Positions 1 to 6,866 of a stretch of 12,688 nucleotides of DNA are shown here, in pieces. Origin of the DNA: Spirosoma sp. (GTDB taxonomy: Bacteria; Bacteroidota; Bacteroidia; Cytophagales; Spirosomataceae). Every line of letters begins with the position of its first letter. Position 1 is the stretch's first letter. Location: positions 1 through 12,688 of the forward strand of contig JANXVQ010000116.1 of the NCBI GenBank assembly GCA_025351545.1. The letters run 5' to 3'. Below the pieces are notes generated by a model. It saw nothing but the letters and a program-made list of their open reading frames with translations, searched no databases and was not told the DNA's origin. A program made the translations under genes and the position numbers.

Positions 1-473
1 TCGGTGAATAATTTACCATCGAGGTGGTCGTATTCGTGCTGAATAATACGGGCGGCCATGCCTTCATATTCTTCTTCGTGTTCGTTCCAGTCGGTATCGA
101 GGTAACGAATCACGATAATTTCGGGTCGGAATACTTCGCCCCGAATCCCCGGAATGCTCAGGCACCCTTCTTCAAAGCCCCAGTCGTCGCCCGCTTCTTC
201 AATGATTTCGGGATTGATGAACACTTTCTTAAAACCGATCAAGGTTTTATCGATGTCCTCTTCCGCTTCATCTTCGTTCAATGGTTCGCCATCGACCACA
301 AACATCCGGATGCTCTGTCCGATTTGTGGAGCTGCGAGCCCAACACCCGATGCCGCGTACATCGTTTCGTACATATTCTCGCTCAACTTTTTAATGTCGA
401 GGCTACCGAGTTCAATATTTTTGGCCCGTTTCCGCAGAACCGGGTCACCGTAGGCAATAATTGGGAGAATCAT
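1..473 (-). CDS. def: Peptide deformylase, partial (C-terminus beyond the window)
   Basis: Removes the formyl group from the N-terminal methionine of nascent proteins in the cytoplasm. I translated the minus strand from the ATG at 473-471; 157 residues are visible before the window edge. All three family motifs are present: GVGLAAPQIG at residues 43-52, EGCLS at 102-106 with metal-ligand Cys104, and HEYDH at 146-150 with the two zinc/iron-ligand histidines and catalytic Glu147. An acidic insert at about residues 63-76 lies between motifs 1 and 2; I believe such inserts occur in Bacteroidota deformylases. The start codon follows the ruvX stop codon by one base, so the two are almost certainly co-transcribed. 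Only the extreme C-terminus, probably 20-40 residues, is missing because of the window boundary. Confidence 0.96.
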   Translation of the reverse strand, partial: MILPIIAYGDPVLRKRAKNIELGSLDIKKLSENMYETMYAASGVGLAAPQIGQSIRMFVVDGEPLNEDEAEEDIDKTLIGFKKVFINPEIIEEAGDDWGFEEGCLSIPGIRGEVFRPEIIVIRYLDTDWNEHEEEYEGMAARIIQHEYDHLDGKLFT

Positions 474-474
474 A

Positions 475-912
475 TTAATTTTTGACTGAACCGGGATTCA
501 GACGATTGCTTTCCATGTATGACTGAAGGATAATAGCCGCACTTACTTTGTCGATATTACCCTTTACACGCCGGTCTTTTTTGGTGCTGCCGCCTGCAAT
601 CATGGCTTGCAGAGCCATAACAGACGTAAAGCGTTCGTCATGCCAATAAACCGGAATATCGGGCAAAGCGTTCTGCAAGTGCGTGACGAACTTCCTGACA
701 CGGGGCGTGTTATCGGTATCTTCACCATCTAAACCCTTCGGAAGACCAACAATAAATGCTTCAACTGGCTCCCGAACCACATAGGCTCGCAAATATTTCA
801 GCAATTCATGGGAGGGGACCGTTTCCAGCGCCGACGCAATGATTTGTAAAGAGTCCGTAACGGCAATGCCGGTGCGTTTCATTCCGTAGTCAATTGCTAA
901 GAGTCGTGCCAT
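475..912 (-). CDS. ruvX: Holliday junction resolvase-like protein RuvX/YqgF
   Basis: RNase H-fold protein of the YqgF/RuvX family, implicated in pre-16S rRNA 5'-end processing and possibly in Holliday junction resolution. The 145-residue length matches the family (about 138-150). Visible motifs are the N-terminal LAIDYG strand with catalytic Asp8, VGLPKGLDG in the middle, the DERFTS motif, and the C-terminal DKVSAAIILQSY helix with an acidic residue. The frame is open upstream to 993, but the extra 27 residues would precede the conserved MARLLAIDYG start and would be encoded across a promoter-like element, so I chose the ATG at 912-910. def follows one base downstream, so ruvX and def form an operon. 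Confidence 0.95.
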   Translation of the reverse strand: MARLLAIDYGMKRTGIAVTDSLQIIASALETVPSHELLKYLRAYVVREPVEAFIVGLPKGLDGEDTDNTPRVRKFVTHLQNALPDIPVYWHDERFTSVMALQAMIAGGSTKKDRRVKGNIDKVSAAIILQSYMESNRLNPGSVKN

Positions 913-920
913 TTTAACGG

Positions 921-950
921 CAAAGGTACGAAAATGAGGGGAGAGGCAAA
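921..950 (-). promoter_or_regulatory. Predicted Bacteroidota-type promoter of ruvX-def
   Basis: Read on the minus strand, TTTG at 950-947 is followed by 18 bases and then TACCTTTG at 928-921. This matches the Bacteroidota sigma-factor consensus (TTTG about 19 bases before TAnnTTTG). The -7 element ends 8 bases before the ruvX ATG, so transcription would begin close to the start codon and the mRNA would be leaderless or nearly so. It also suggests that ruvX-def can be expressed independently of the upstream mocA-like gene. Prediction only. Confidence 0.7.
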
Positions 951-999
951 GAGCGCGTTGCGCGGAGCACGGTGCCAAGTAGCAAAAAAGCACAATTCT

Positions 1000-1632
1000 T
1001 TACTCTTTAGGTTCAACAGCCTGCTCCATGCTCTCTATATCCTGTTGTTTACTCCACGCTTCCACATCCTGCGGAGTATCCAGGTCAATGCTGGCTAACG
1101 GGAAGGAGATTTCGGCGCAATCGCTCGAATATTGCTGAATGAGTTTACGGGCGCCCATATCACCTGATAAAAGCATAAACTCGGATCCATAGCGGATATC
1201 GAATAAAGCGGGAACGCCAAGGTGGCCAGCCTCACCGTAGCGGCAAGCCACAATGCCCCGCCCTGTCTGTTGCTGAGTTGTAATCAGTTGTTGCAGAAGC
1301 GCTTCCGTAACATATGGCTGGTCGGTCAGGACAATCAGAAAGGCCTCGACTGGCTCATCGGCTATCGTATTCAGGCCGACTCGCAAGGATGATGCCATGC
1401 CCTCACGCCAATCGGGATTAACGGGTGTATAGACGGGTAAATGAGCAAGTTCGGCATGAATAAGGTCATGATTTGCCCCTAGTACAACAATTACCGGCCC
1501 CGCTTGTAAGGATAACGCAGCATCGGCAATTTGCCGGATAAGCGTCGTTCCGTTATGAATAATCAGTTGTTTTGGTTCGCCACCCAATCGGGTTGATCCG
1601 CCAGCAGCCAGGATAATCGTTGCGATCCGCAT
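1000..1632 (-). CDS. MocA-like molybdenum cofactor nucleotidyltransferase
   Basis: A 210-residue MobA/MocA-type NTP transferase with a Rossmann-like nucleotide-binding fold. The N-terminus has the glycine-rich signature LAAGGSTRLGGEPKQL (residues 8-23); GMASSLRVGL lies at 78-87 and the metal-binding LTDQP at 102-106 (Asp104). These are expected of the MocA subgroup, which transfers CMP to molybdopterin to make molybdopterin cytosine dinucleotide (MCD). The start lies 2 bp after the xdhC stop, and a molybdenum hydroxylase operon lies upstream. That supports MCD synthesis for this enzyme over guanine transfer, although base specificity cannot be read from motifs alone. The C-terminal 15 or so residues are glutamine- and glutamate-rich and probably disordered. 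Confidence 0.88.
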   Translation of the reverse strand: MRIATIILAAGGSTRLGGEPKQLIIHNGTTLIRQIADAALSLQAGPVIVVLGANHDLIHAELAHLPVYTPVNPDWREGMASSLRVGLNTIADEPVEAFLIVLTDQPYVTEALLQQLITTQQQTGRGIVACRYGEAGHLGVPALFDIRYGSEFMLLSGDMGARKLIQQYSSDCAEISFPLASIDLDTPQDVEAWSKQQDIESMEQAVEPKE

Positions 1633-1634
1633 GC

Positions 1635-2813
1635 CTAGATCGTATCCAGGCCAATAGCGCTCGAATCAATTATAGCTGCTTGTCGATGGTGATCTGACGA
1701 GTTTCCGGAAAGTCGTTCATGGATTGGACCGGATTTGTCTTTCAAAAATCCGCCCGCTCCCTTCGTGAAAAATGCTTTGATTTCAGCCATGATCGACAAG
1801 GCGATTTCATCAGGCGTTTCGGCCCCTAAGTCCAGCCCAATAGGGGCATGAACCCTTTTCAGGGAGGTCTCACTGAAATTCAGCCCATCCTTTAAAAACT
1901 CTTCCTTCATCTTATCGAACCGTTTGCGTGGCCCTAACATGCCAATGTAGGGCACATCGGTCGTGAGGAGTTTTTCCAGTACAGCACGGTCGTAATTGAA
2001 GTTGTGCGACATCAGTACGGCGGCTGTTCTGTTGGTAATTGTAAGCTGGTCGATAACGGCTTGCCGATCGGCATACAATACGCAGGTAGCCACCGGAAAC
2101 CGCTTTGGCGACAGGTGAGCTATGCAATCGTCGGTAACGGTTACCTGCCAGCCGAGTTCACGGGCCAGTTTGGCTACCGGCACAACATCGTAGCCCGCAC
2201 CAAAGATAATTAGCTCAATACCAGGGTCAATTCGTTCAATAAATACCTCAACACTTCCCGATAAAACTGGATACGTTCTGGTCAAAGGTTTGCCCGTACC
2301 AAATACGTCGCTCATATCCTTATGCAGCCAACCGGGTATGGATTCAGCCGTTTGATCGGTGAGAATAAACCGGTTGCCGGGAATCAAGCCTGTAAAATCG
2401 TTGCTTTTCAGGACAGTTGCCAACGCTCGAACATCGCGTTTCTGGGTAAATTCTTTTAGCAGCGTAACTGGATTTTCTGCGCTACTGGGGTTGATCGGCT
2501 CGATTAATACATCAATTATACCATTGCAACCCAGACCGACACCAAAGCTATTTTCCCCGTCGTCCATTGTATCGTATGTGACAACAATAGGCTGGCCATC
2601 GAGCATAACCTGCCGGGCTTTTCGTAAGGCATCACCTTCCAGACAACCACCACTAATGGCCCCTTCCCAGCGGCCATCGTCGGTAATGAGCATACGGGCA
2701 CCGGGGCGACGATAGGATGATCCTTCGACCCAAACCACGGTTGCCAGAGCGGCTTTCCGTTGGGAGAAGTCAATTTGTTCAAAAACCTCAACAATGCGAC
2801 TGATTTCTTTCAT
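1635..2813 (-). CDS. xdhC: XdhC/CoxI family molybdenum hydroxylase maturation factor
   Basis: A 392-residue cytoplasmic protein that in characterised systems binds molybdenum cofactor, promotes its sulfuration and inserts it into xanthine dehydrogenase-like enzymes. The N-terminal XdhC/CoxI domain carries GSSYRRPGARM at residues 31-41, GGCLE at 55-59 and GLGCNG at 93-98. The C-terminal Rossmann domain begins with FGAGYDVVP at 204-212, followed by the typical MSHNFNYD and YIGMLGPRKR segments. The frame extends four codons further to a TTG at 2825. I prefer the ATG at 2813 because it places the first helix (KEISRIVEVFEQI) at the N-terminus. The mocA-like gene follows 2 bp downstream. The gene is separated from iorB by a hairpin-rich gap of about 235 bp, so it may be only partly co-transcribed with the enzyme genes. 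Confidence 0.93.
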   Translation of the reverse strand: MKEISRIVEVFEQIDFSQRKAALATVVWVEGSSYRRPGARMLITDDGRWEGAISGGCLEGDALRKARQVMLDGQPIVVTYDTMDDGENSFGVGLGCNGIIDVLIEPINPSSAENPVTLLKEFTQKRDVRALATVLKSNDFTGLIPGNRFILTDQTAESIPGWLHKDMSDVFGTGKPLTRTYPVLSGSVEVFIERIDPGIELIIFGAGYDVVPVAKLARELGWQVTVTDDCIAHLSPKRFPVATCVLYADRQAVIDQLTITNRTAAVLMSHNFNYDRAVLEKLLTTDVPYIGMLGPRKRFDKMKEEFLKDGLNFSETSLKRVHAPIGLDLGAETPDEIALSIMAEIKAFFTKGAGGFLKDKSGPIHERLSGNSSDHHRQAAIIDSSAIGLDTI

Positions 2814-2851
2814 GAACCAATTCAATAAACTATCGTAGTCATAGCATTTTT

Positions 2852-2999
2852 GTGCGGTCAGATTCTCAAATCTGACCAGTGCGGTCGGTTACTTCTAACC
2901 GACCGCACTGGTTTCTCAAAACCAAATAGGACGAGGTTTTGAGAAACCTCACTGGTCAAATTTAAGAATCTGACCGCACCGGCAAGAATCTGACCGCAC
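2852..2999. repeat. Array of REP-like hairpin units with two-fold symmetry
   Basis: A noncoding cluster of adjacent hairpins fills most of the gap between iorB and xdhC. Unit 1: stem GGTCAGATT (2856-2864), loop CTCA, matching arm 2869-2877. Unit 2: a perfect 17-bp stem, ACCAGTGCGGTCGGTTA (2875-2891), loop CTTC, arm 2896-2912. Unit 3: TGGTTT (2909-2914), loop CTCA, arm 2919-2924. Unit 4: GAGGTTT (2933-2939), loop TGAG, arm 2944-2950. Unit 5: GGTCAAATT (2955-2963), loop TAAG, arm 2967/8-2976, one mismatch. A 16-base direct repeat, AAGAATCTGACCGCAC, sits at 2964-2979 and 2984-2999, and its complement begins unit 1. Loops of the left units read CTCA/CTTC and those of the right units are complementary in type, so the array is roughly symmetric about 2929. 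No U-tract follows, so these are not standard terminators. Confidence 0.9.
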
Positions 3000-3048
3000 A
3001 CTCTGACCTCACACAAGTCAGTTTGTATGGGAAAACCCTGATAACGAA

Positions 3049-5304
3049 TTAAACTTTCTCCAAATTAAAGGGTAATCGACGGATGCGCTTGCCGGTGGCG
3101 GCAAAAACCGCGTTGGCTAAAGCGGGTGCCAAAGGCGGCAGACCCGGCTCACCAACACCCTTGATTACTGGTCCGCCTTCGGCAAGAATGTGGACTTCGA
3201 TTTCCGGCATCTCGTTGATACGCAGCATGTGGTTCGTATCAAAATTTTTCTGAACAGCCTGACCGTTCTCAAACGTGATTCCGTCTTTGGTGGCGGCTGT
3301 CAGGGCCATCACAATGGCGCCTTCTACCTGCGCTTTCACCGTATCGGGATTAACAACGGTGCCAAGGTCAATAACGCAATAAACCTTATCGACCTTTACG
3401 CCACCAGCTTTATCTTTTGACACTTCCACCACTTGCCCGGCCAGTCCCGCAAAAAATTCCCACTGGGCAACACCGCGTCCTTTACCCGCAGGAAGCGGTT
3501 TATCCCAACCAGAAACCTCTTTTAATTTCAGAAGTACCCGTTTTGCATCACTGTCTTTCGTCATCATCGACAGCCGAAACGCTAGTGGATCCTGTCCCGC
3601 TTTATGCGCCATTTCGTCGATAAAGCATTCGTGGGAGAACGCCAGCGTCGAACTCGTCACCGACCGCCAGTATGTAAGCGGAATGTGAATATCGGCATGG
3701 ACATAGCGGGTATTTAAGTTCGGAATTTCATATTTCTGCTCGTTGGTGGCTTCGAGCATAGTGCTGTCGGGCTTTGTCTTGTCGTATGTCTGGTTCATCG
3801 TCGCGTCGATAGACGGCGAAATGACCTTGTGCTGAAGGGCTATCGCTTTGCCATCCGCAGACAATGCCCCGCGCATGGCGGAGAATGTCATTGGTCGAAA
3901 CGGACCGAGTGTCGTATCATCTTCACGAGTCCAGACCACTTTAACGGGTTTGCCAATGGCTTTTGAGAGCAACGTTGCTTCGGTAGCAAAATCCTGCGTC
4001 AATCGCCGACCGAAACCGCCCCCGTTGAACAAAATGTGTACGGTTATATTATCGGCTGGTACTTTGAGCACTTTCGCTACCTCATCTCTAACCAGATCGC
4101 CACCCTGCGAAGAAACCCAAATCTCAATTTTATCGCCCGGCGTGGATGCGCCCGGCTTGTAATGCGCCAGCGCATTCATCGGCTCCATTGTTGAATGGCT
4201 CACGATAGGTGTTTCGTAAAGCGCTTCAAGCTGGTTTGGTGCATTGGCAAACGTTTTGTCAAAATCGCCGGTATTGTGCCCTACTACGCCATCCGTTTTA
4301 GCTAATTCGCGTAAATTTTTCTCGAAATCAACAGAATTGAATGTGTCATGGCCCTGATGATCCCATTTCACCTTGAGCGCTTTCCGGCCTTGTAAGGCAG
4401 CCCAGTAATTGTCGGCGATAATAGCGACACCATCGTAATGGTTTTTGCCAATGACACGCTCCACTTTTACCGCTTGCCGAACGCCTTTAACTTTCAGTGA
4501 CTGAGCCGCGTCGAAACTGACCAGCTTGCTTCCGAATACCGGGCACCGTTCGATGGATGCATAAACCATTCCCGGAACTTTTGCATCAATGCCAAACGTC
4601 GCTTGTCCCGATACTTTCATCGGGATATCCAGCCGGGACATCGATTTGCCCAGCATTGTAAACTGTTTCGGGTCTTTCAGTTTCGGGTCCTTCGGAACGG
4701 GTAGTTTGGCGGCTGGTTCAGCTAACAGACCATAGGCTAGTTTCCGGCCGGTGGGTTTATGAACAATCGTGGCGTTTTCGGCAAAACATTCTTCAACCGG
4801 AACGTTCCACTGATTACTGGCCGCTTTGATAAGCATCTCACGGGCCGACGCACCTACTTTTCGCATCTGCGTGTAACCACCCCGAATGGAGCCGCTGCCG
4901 CCCACCGCCTGCGACCACATACCACCATATTTGCTTTCGCCCCCGGTTTGACGGATAACGACTTTATCTAACGGCACTTCCAGTTCCTCGGCAATCAGCG
5001 CCGGAACAGATTGATAAGTTCCCTGCCCAATTTCGGGGCGGGGATTCATGATGGTAATCCGTCCCGATTTCTCGATGAGTATGTAAGGCGTGAGCTCAAC
5101 CGACTCAGGGAGAGCCAATCCAGGCCGGGCCAATTCAGGATGACCCAATCCAGGATGGCCACTAAGATTTAGTATTGGGCTGGCGAGACTATCGGTCGAC
5201 GAAAAGCCAAGCGCAAAGGCCGTACCGGTCAGGCCCGCAGCTTTTAGGAAATTTCGACGGCTCGTGCCGGTTTCGTTTCCAGTAGGAGTGGGGTTTATGC
5301 TCAT
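3049..5304 (-). CDS. Molybdopterin-binding subunit of an IorB-like molybdenum hydroxylase, Tat-exported
   Basis: Large catalytic subunit (751 residues) of the xanthine dehydrogenase superfamily, closest in layout to isoquinoline 1-oxidoreductase beta subunit (IorB). It should hydroxylate a carbon of an aldehyde or N-heterocycle using water; the substrate is unknown. The N-terminus has a twin-arginine motif, SRRNFLK at 15-21, followed by a hydrophobic stretch, so export to the periplasm is expected. GGGFGRRL is a typical cofactor-contacting motif, and GVGEP near the C-terminus holds the expected catalytic glutamate (Glu719). A 5-residue repeat region follows the Tat signal (about 48-67). The ATG overlaps the iorA-like stop as ATGA, indicating translational coupling. 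No FAD subunit gene is adjacent, as in Ior-type enzymes, which pass electrons to other carriers. Confidence 0.92.
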   Translation of the reverse strand: MSINPTPTGNETGTSRRNFLKAAGLTGTAFALGFSSTDSLASPILNLSGHPGLGHPELARPGLALPESVELTPYILIEKSGRITIMNPRPEIGQGTYQSVPALIAEELEVPLDKVVIRQTGGESKYGGMWSQAVGGSGSIRGGYTQMRKVGASAREMLIKAASNQWNVPVEECFAENATIVHKPTGRKLAYGLLAEPAAKLPVPKDPKLKDPKQFTMLGKSMSRLDIPMKVSGQATFGIDAKVPGMVYASIERCPVFGSKLVSFDAAQSLKVKGVRQAVKVERVIGKNHYDGVAIIADNYWAALQGRKALKVKWDHQGHDTFNSVDFEKNLRELAKTDGVVGHNTGDFDKTFANAPNQLEALYETPIVSHSTMEPMNALAHYKPGASTPGDKIEIWVSSQGGDLVRDEVAKVLKVPADNITVHILFNGGGFGRRLTQDFATEATLLSKAIGKPVKVVWTREDDTTLGPFRPMTFSAMRGALSADGKAIALQHKVISPSIDATMNQTYDKTKPDSTMLEATNEQKYEIPNLNTRYVHADIHIPLTYWRSVTSSTLAFSHECFIDEMAHKAGQDPLAFRLSMMTKDSDAKRVLLKLKEVSGWDKPLPAGKGRGVAQWEFFAGLAGQVVEVSKDKAGGVKVDKVYCVIDLGTVVNPDTVKAQVEGAIVMALTAATKDGITFENGQAVQKNFDTNHMLRINEMPEIEVHILAEGGPVIKGVGEPGLPPLAPALANAVFAATGKRIRRLPFNLEKV
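5100..5159 (-). repeat. In-frame 15-bp tandem repeat within the iorB-like gene
   Basis: On the plus strand, three 15-base units are near-identical: 5115-5129 (CCAATCCAGGCCGGG), 5130-5144 (CCAATTCAGGATGAC) and 5145-5159 (CCAATCCAGGATGGC). A more degenerate fourth lies at 5100-5114. Each encodes five residues, giving a Gly/Ala/His-Pro-Gly/Glu-Leu type repeat between the Tat signal and the folded enzyme. The multiple-of-three unit keeps the reading frame, so copy number could vary and lengthen or shorten this linker. Confidence 0.8.
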
Positions 5305-5807
5305 CGCTTACCGATTTTAGGAGTTGTTTTGGGCATTTTAGGGCTGGATGCCATTTCTGCCGACGCCGTGTGAATGGCCTGACGAATGCGGCCATACGTA
5401 CCACAGCGGCAGATATTTCCCTGCATGGCCGTATCAATATCGTTGTCGGTAGGCTTGGGTGTTTGTTTCAGAAGGGCCACCGCCGACATGATTTGCCCGG
5501 ATTGGCAGTAACCGCACTGCGGCACCTGATGCTCCACCCAGGCTTTTTGCACAGGGTGATCGGCGTTTTTAGAAAGTCCTTCGATGGTTGTTATTTTCTG
5601 ACCAACCACTGCCGAGACGGGAACGCTACATGAGCGGGTAGGATTACCATCCAGATGGACAGTGCAGGCTCCGCATTGGGCAATACCGCAGCCAAATTTA
5701 GTGCCCGTCAGGCCAACCACATCGCGGATAGCCCACAACAGCGGCATATCAGGGTCTACATCCACGGTATGTGCCTGATTGTTAATCGTCAATTTCAAAG
5801 ATGCCAT
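5301..5807 (-). CDS. 2Fe-2S subunit of an IorA-like molybdenum hydroxylase
   Basis: Small electron-transfer subunit (168 residues) carrying two 2Fe-2S clusters. The N-terminal plant-type ferredoxin domain has Cys40, Cys45, Cys48 (CGIAQCGAC) and Cys60. The C-terminal helical domain has Cys98 and Cys101 (CGYC) and Cys133 and Cys135 (CRC). All eight ligands of the family are present. It passes electrons from the molybdenum site of the partner encoded immediately downstream. The frame opens at a TTG two codons earlier; I chose the ATG at 5807-5805, which starts at the first beta strand ([10 protein letters not shown]). No signal peptide is present, so if exported it must travel folded with the Tat-tagged large subunit. 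A lysine- and proline-rich tail of about 17 residues follows the domain. This is the first gene of the minus-strand operon. Confidence 0.94.
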   Translation of the reverse strand: MASLKLTINNQAHTVDVDPDMPLLWAIRDVVGLTGTKFGCGIAQCGACTVHLDGNPTRSCSVPVSAVVGQKITTIEGLSKNADHPVQKAWVEHQVPQCGYCQSGQIMSAVALLKQTPKPTDNDIDTAMQGNICRCGTYGRIRQAIHTASAEMASSPKMPKTTPKIGKR

Positions 5808-5836
5808 AGCCAATTACGGATAATGATTGAATATGT

Positions 5837-5856
5837 GTTCTAGTGGATAATAGAAC
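5837..5856. promoter_or_regulatory. Candidate operator, GTTCTA-N8-TAGAAC palindrome
   Basis: GTTCTA at 5837-5842 and TAGAAC at 5851-5856 are perfect inverted half-sites with an 8-base spacer, centred about 39 bp upstream of the iorA-like start. The size fits a dimeric regulator, and the divergent Nudix/winged-helix protein is the natural candidate. No experimental or comparative support is available here. Confidence 0.4.
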
Positions 5857-5957
5857 GCTGATTTTTATGATGCCGGGCCGCCGATGCGGTTAAGCGTACT
5901 TATGATTTTATACTTTTTAGTTAGAATCGAATCATATTTATCATAAAAATCAGCGTT
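5854..5957. repeat. Perfect 18-bp inverted repeat spanning the divergent control region
   Basis: AACGCTGATTTTTATGAT at 5854-5871 is exactly complementary in inverted order to 5940-5957, with 68 bases between. The arms sit about 47 bp upstream of the iorA-like start and 72 bp upstream of the regulator start. The spacer contains a second nested pair, TATGATT at 5901-5907 and AATCATA at 5930-5936, and a small GC hairpin (CCGC-CGAT-GCGG, 5880-5891). The full noncoding gap is 5808-6028; no gene is seen in it. It may be paired binding sites for DNA looping, a structured transcript, or the ends of a small nonautonomous element. Confidence 0.85.
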
Positions 5958-6006
5958 TCATTGTATCAGGAAAGATACGAATTTACAATCAGCTTATAGA
6001 ATGACG

Positions 6007-6021
6007 TATAGAAAATCTATA
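6007..6021. promoter_or_regulatory. Candidate autoregulatory operator before the Nudix regulator
   Basis: TATAGA at 6007-6012 and TCTATA at 6016-6021 form a perfect palindrome around AAA, ending 7 bases before the regulator ATG. A direct copy of the half-site (TATAGA) lies at 5995-6000. The palindrome overlaps a near-match to the Bacteroidota -7 element (TATATTTC, 6018-6025), so a protein bound here could block the start of transcription. Short AT-rich palindromes arise by chance, so confidence is modest. Confidence 0.4.
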
Positions 6022-6028
6022 TTTCTGC

Positions 6029-6793
6029 ATGAATTACCCCGACCAATTAATCGCGTATTACCGAACTGTAGGCGAGGAGTGTGTGCCGGGCCTATCGCTT
6101 GACTGCGTTATTTTTGGTTTTCACGACACCCGGCTAAAGGTTTTGCTGCTACGCTGGAAAGACACAAATGAATGGTGTTTACCCGGCGGATTTATTTATA
6201 AAAAGGAGTCGGTAAATGCCGCAGCCGGGCGGGTACTTCACGAGCGAACGGGCCTTAACCAACTGTTTCTGCAACAGTTTCAACTGTTTGGTGAGGCTGT
6301 TCGGTACGATCGCGATGATACCTGGCGAAGGCAGAAAATGCCTATGCCCTTTGGCGGAAACTGGCCCGACCGCACAATTTCTATGGGCTACTATGCCTTG
6401 GTGGATTATACGAAAGTGACGCCCACCGCCGATTTTCTGTCCGATGAATGTGTTTGGCGGGAGGTGAGCGAGCTTCCGTCTCTACTCTACGATCACCGCC
6501 AGATTATCGCTGTTGCTCTGCAAACACTGCGTCTGCAACTCAACTGGCAACCAATCGGTTTAAACCTGATGCCCGAGAAATTTACGATTCCCGAACTACA
6601 ACGACTGTATGAGACCGTACTGGGCCGGGCGCTGGATGCCCGCAACTTTCACAAGAAAATAATCGGCTTAAGCATCCTGACCCGCTTAAACGAACGCCGA
6701 ACGGGTGGAGCACATAAATCGCCATACCTGTATCAATTTGACCAGACGAATTACCAGAAGGCATTAATTAGCGGGAATTTGATTTTCGTTTAG
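6029..6793 (+). CDS. Nudix-domain transcriptional regulator (NrtR-like) with winged-helix C-terminus
   Basis: A 254-residue protein with a Nudix fold (about residues 20-160) and a C-terminal winged-helix domain (about 180-245). This is the architecture of NrtR-type regulators, which bind ADP-ribose or related nucleotides and repress NAD- or sugar-related genes. The Nudix box starts at Gly54 with Glu60, Arg68, Glu72 and Gly75 in place. The expected glutamates at 69 and 73 are Val and Arg, so pyrophosphatase activity is probably lost and the domain likely senses a ligand. The DNA-binding part has the family-typical FTIPELQRLYE and NFHKKI segments. It is transcribed divergently from the molybdenum hydroxylase operon across an inverted-repeat-rich gap, so that operon is the likely target (inference). 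An inactive hydrolase without regulatory function is a less likely alternative. Confidence 0.88.
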   Translation: MNYPDQLIAYYRTVGEECVPGLSLDCVIFGFHDTRLKVLLLRWKDTNEWCLPGGFIYKKESVNAAAGRVLHERTGLNQLFLQQFQLFGEAVRYDRDDTWRRQKMPMPFGGNWPDRTISMGYYALVDYTKVTPTADFLSDECVWREVSELPSLLYDHRQIIAVALQTLRLQLNWQPIGLNLMPEKFTIPELQRLYETVLGRALDARNFHKKIIGLSILTRLNERRTGGAHKSPYLYQFDQTNYQKALISGNLIFV

Positions 6794-6828
6794 GGGCTTT
6801 TAGACGGTTTCTTAGCTTTTTCGTCCCT

Positions 6829-6836
6829 TATCTTTG
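6829..6836 (+). promoter_or_regulatory. Predicted -7 promoter element of the SnoaL-GNAT operon
   Basis: TATCTTTG matches the Bacteroidota -7 consensus TAnnTTTG exactly, 30 bp upstream of the chosen ATG at 6867. The -33 position shows only GTTTC (6807-6811), a partial match. The element also contains the TTG at which the reading frame could nominally open, which argues against that upstream start. Confidence 0.55.
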
Positions 6837-6866
6837 TTATCCAACTTCATACCAAAAACGCTTTTC

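Noticed and set aside
24..485. Plus-strand open frames of 153 and 99 codons at the window start
   Set aside because: They are antisense to def, whose minus-strand translation has all three deformylase motifs.
913..993. 27-residue N-terminal extension of ruvX
   Set aside because: It precedes the conserved MARLLAIDYG start, and its DNA contains the predicted -33/-7 promoter elements.
2814..2825. TTG start for xdhC adding four residues
   Set aside because: An ATG follows immediately at 2813 and begins the first conserved helix.
2852..2999. CRISPR array
   Set aside because: Units abut or overlap as hairpins with differing stems; there are no equal-length unique spacers and no cas genes.
6834..6866. 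TTG start for the SnoaL-like gene adding 11 residues
   Set aside because: The codon is part of the TATCTTTG promoter-like element, and the extra residues are outside the conserved fold.
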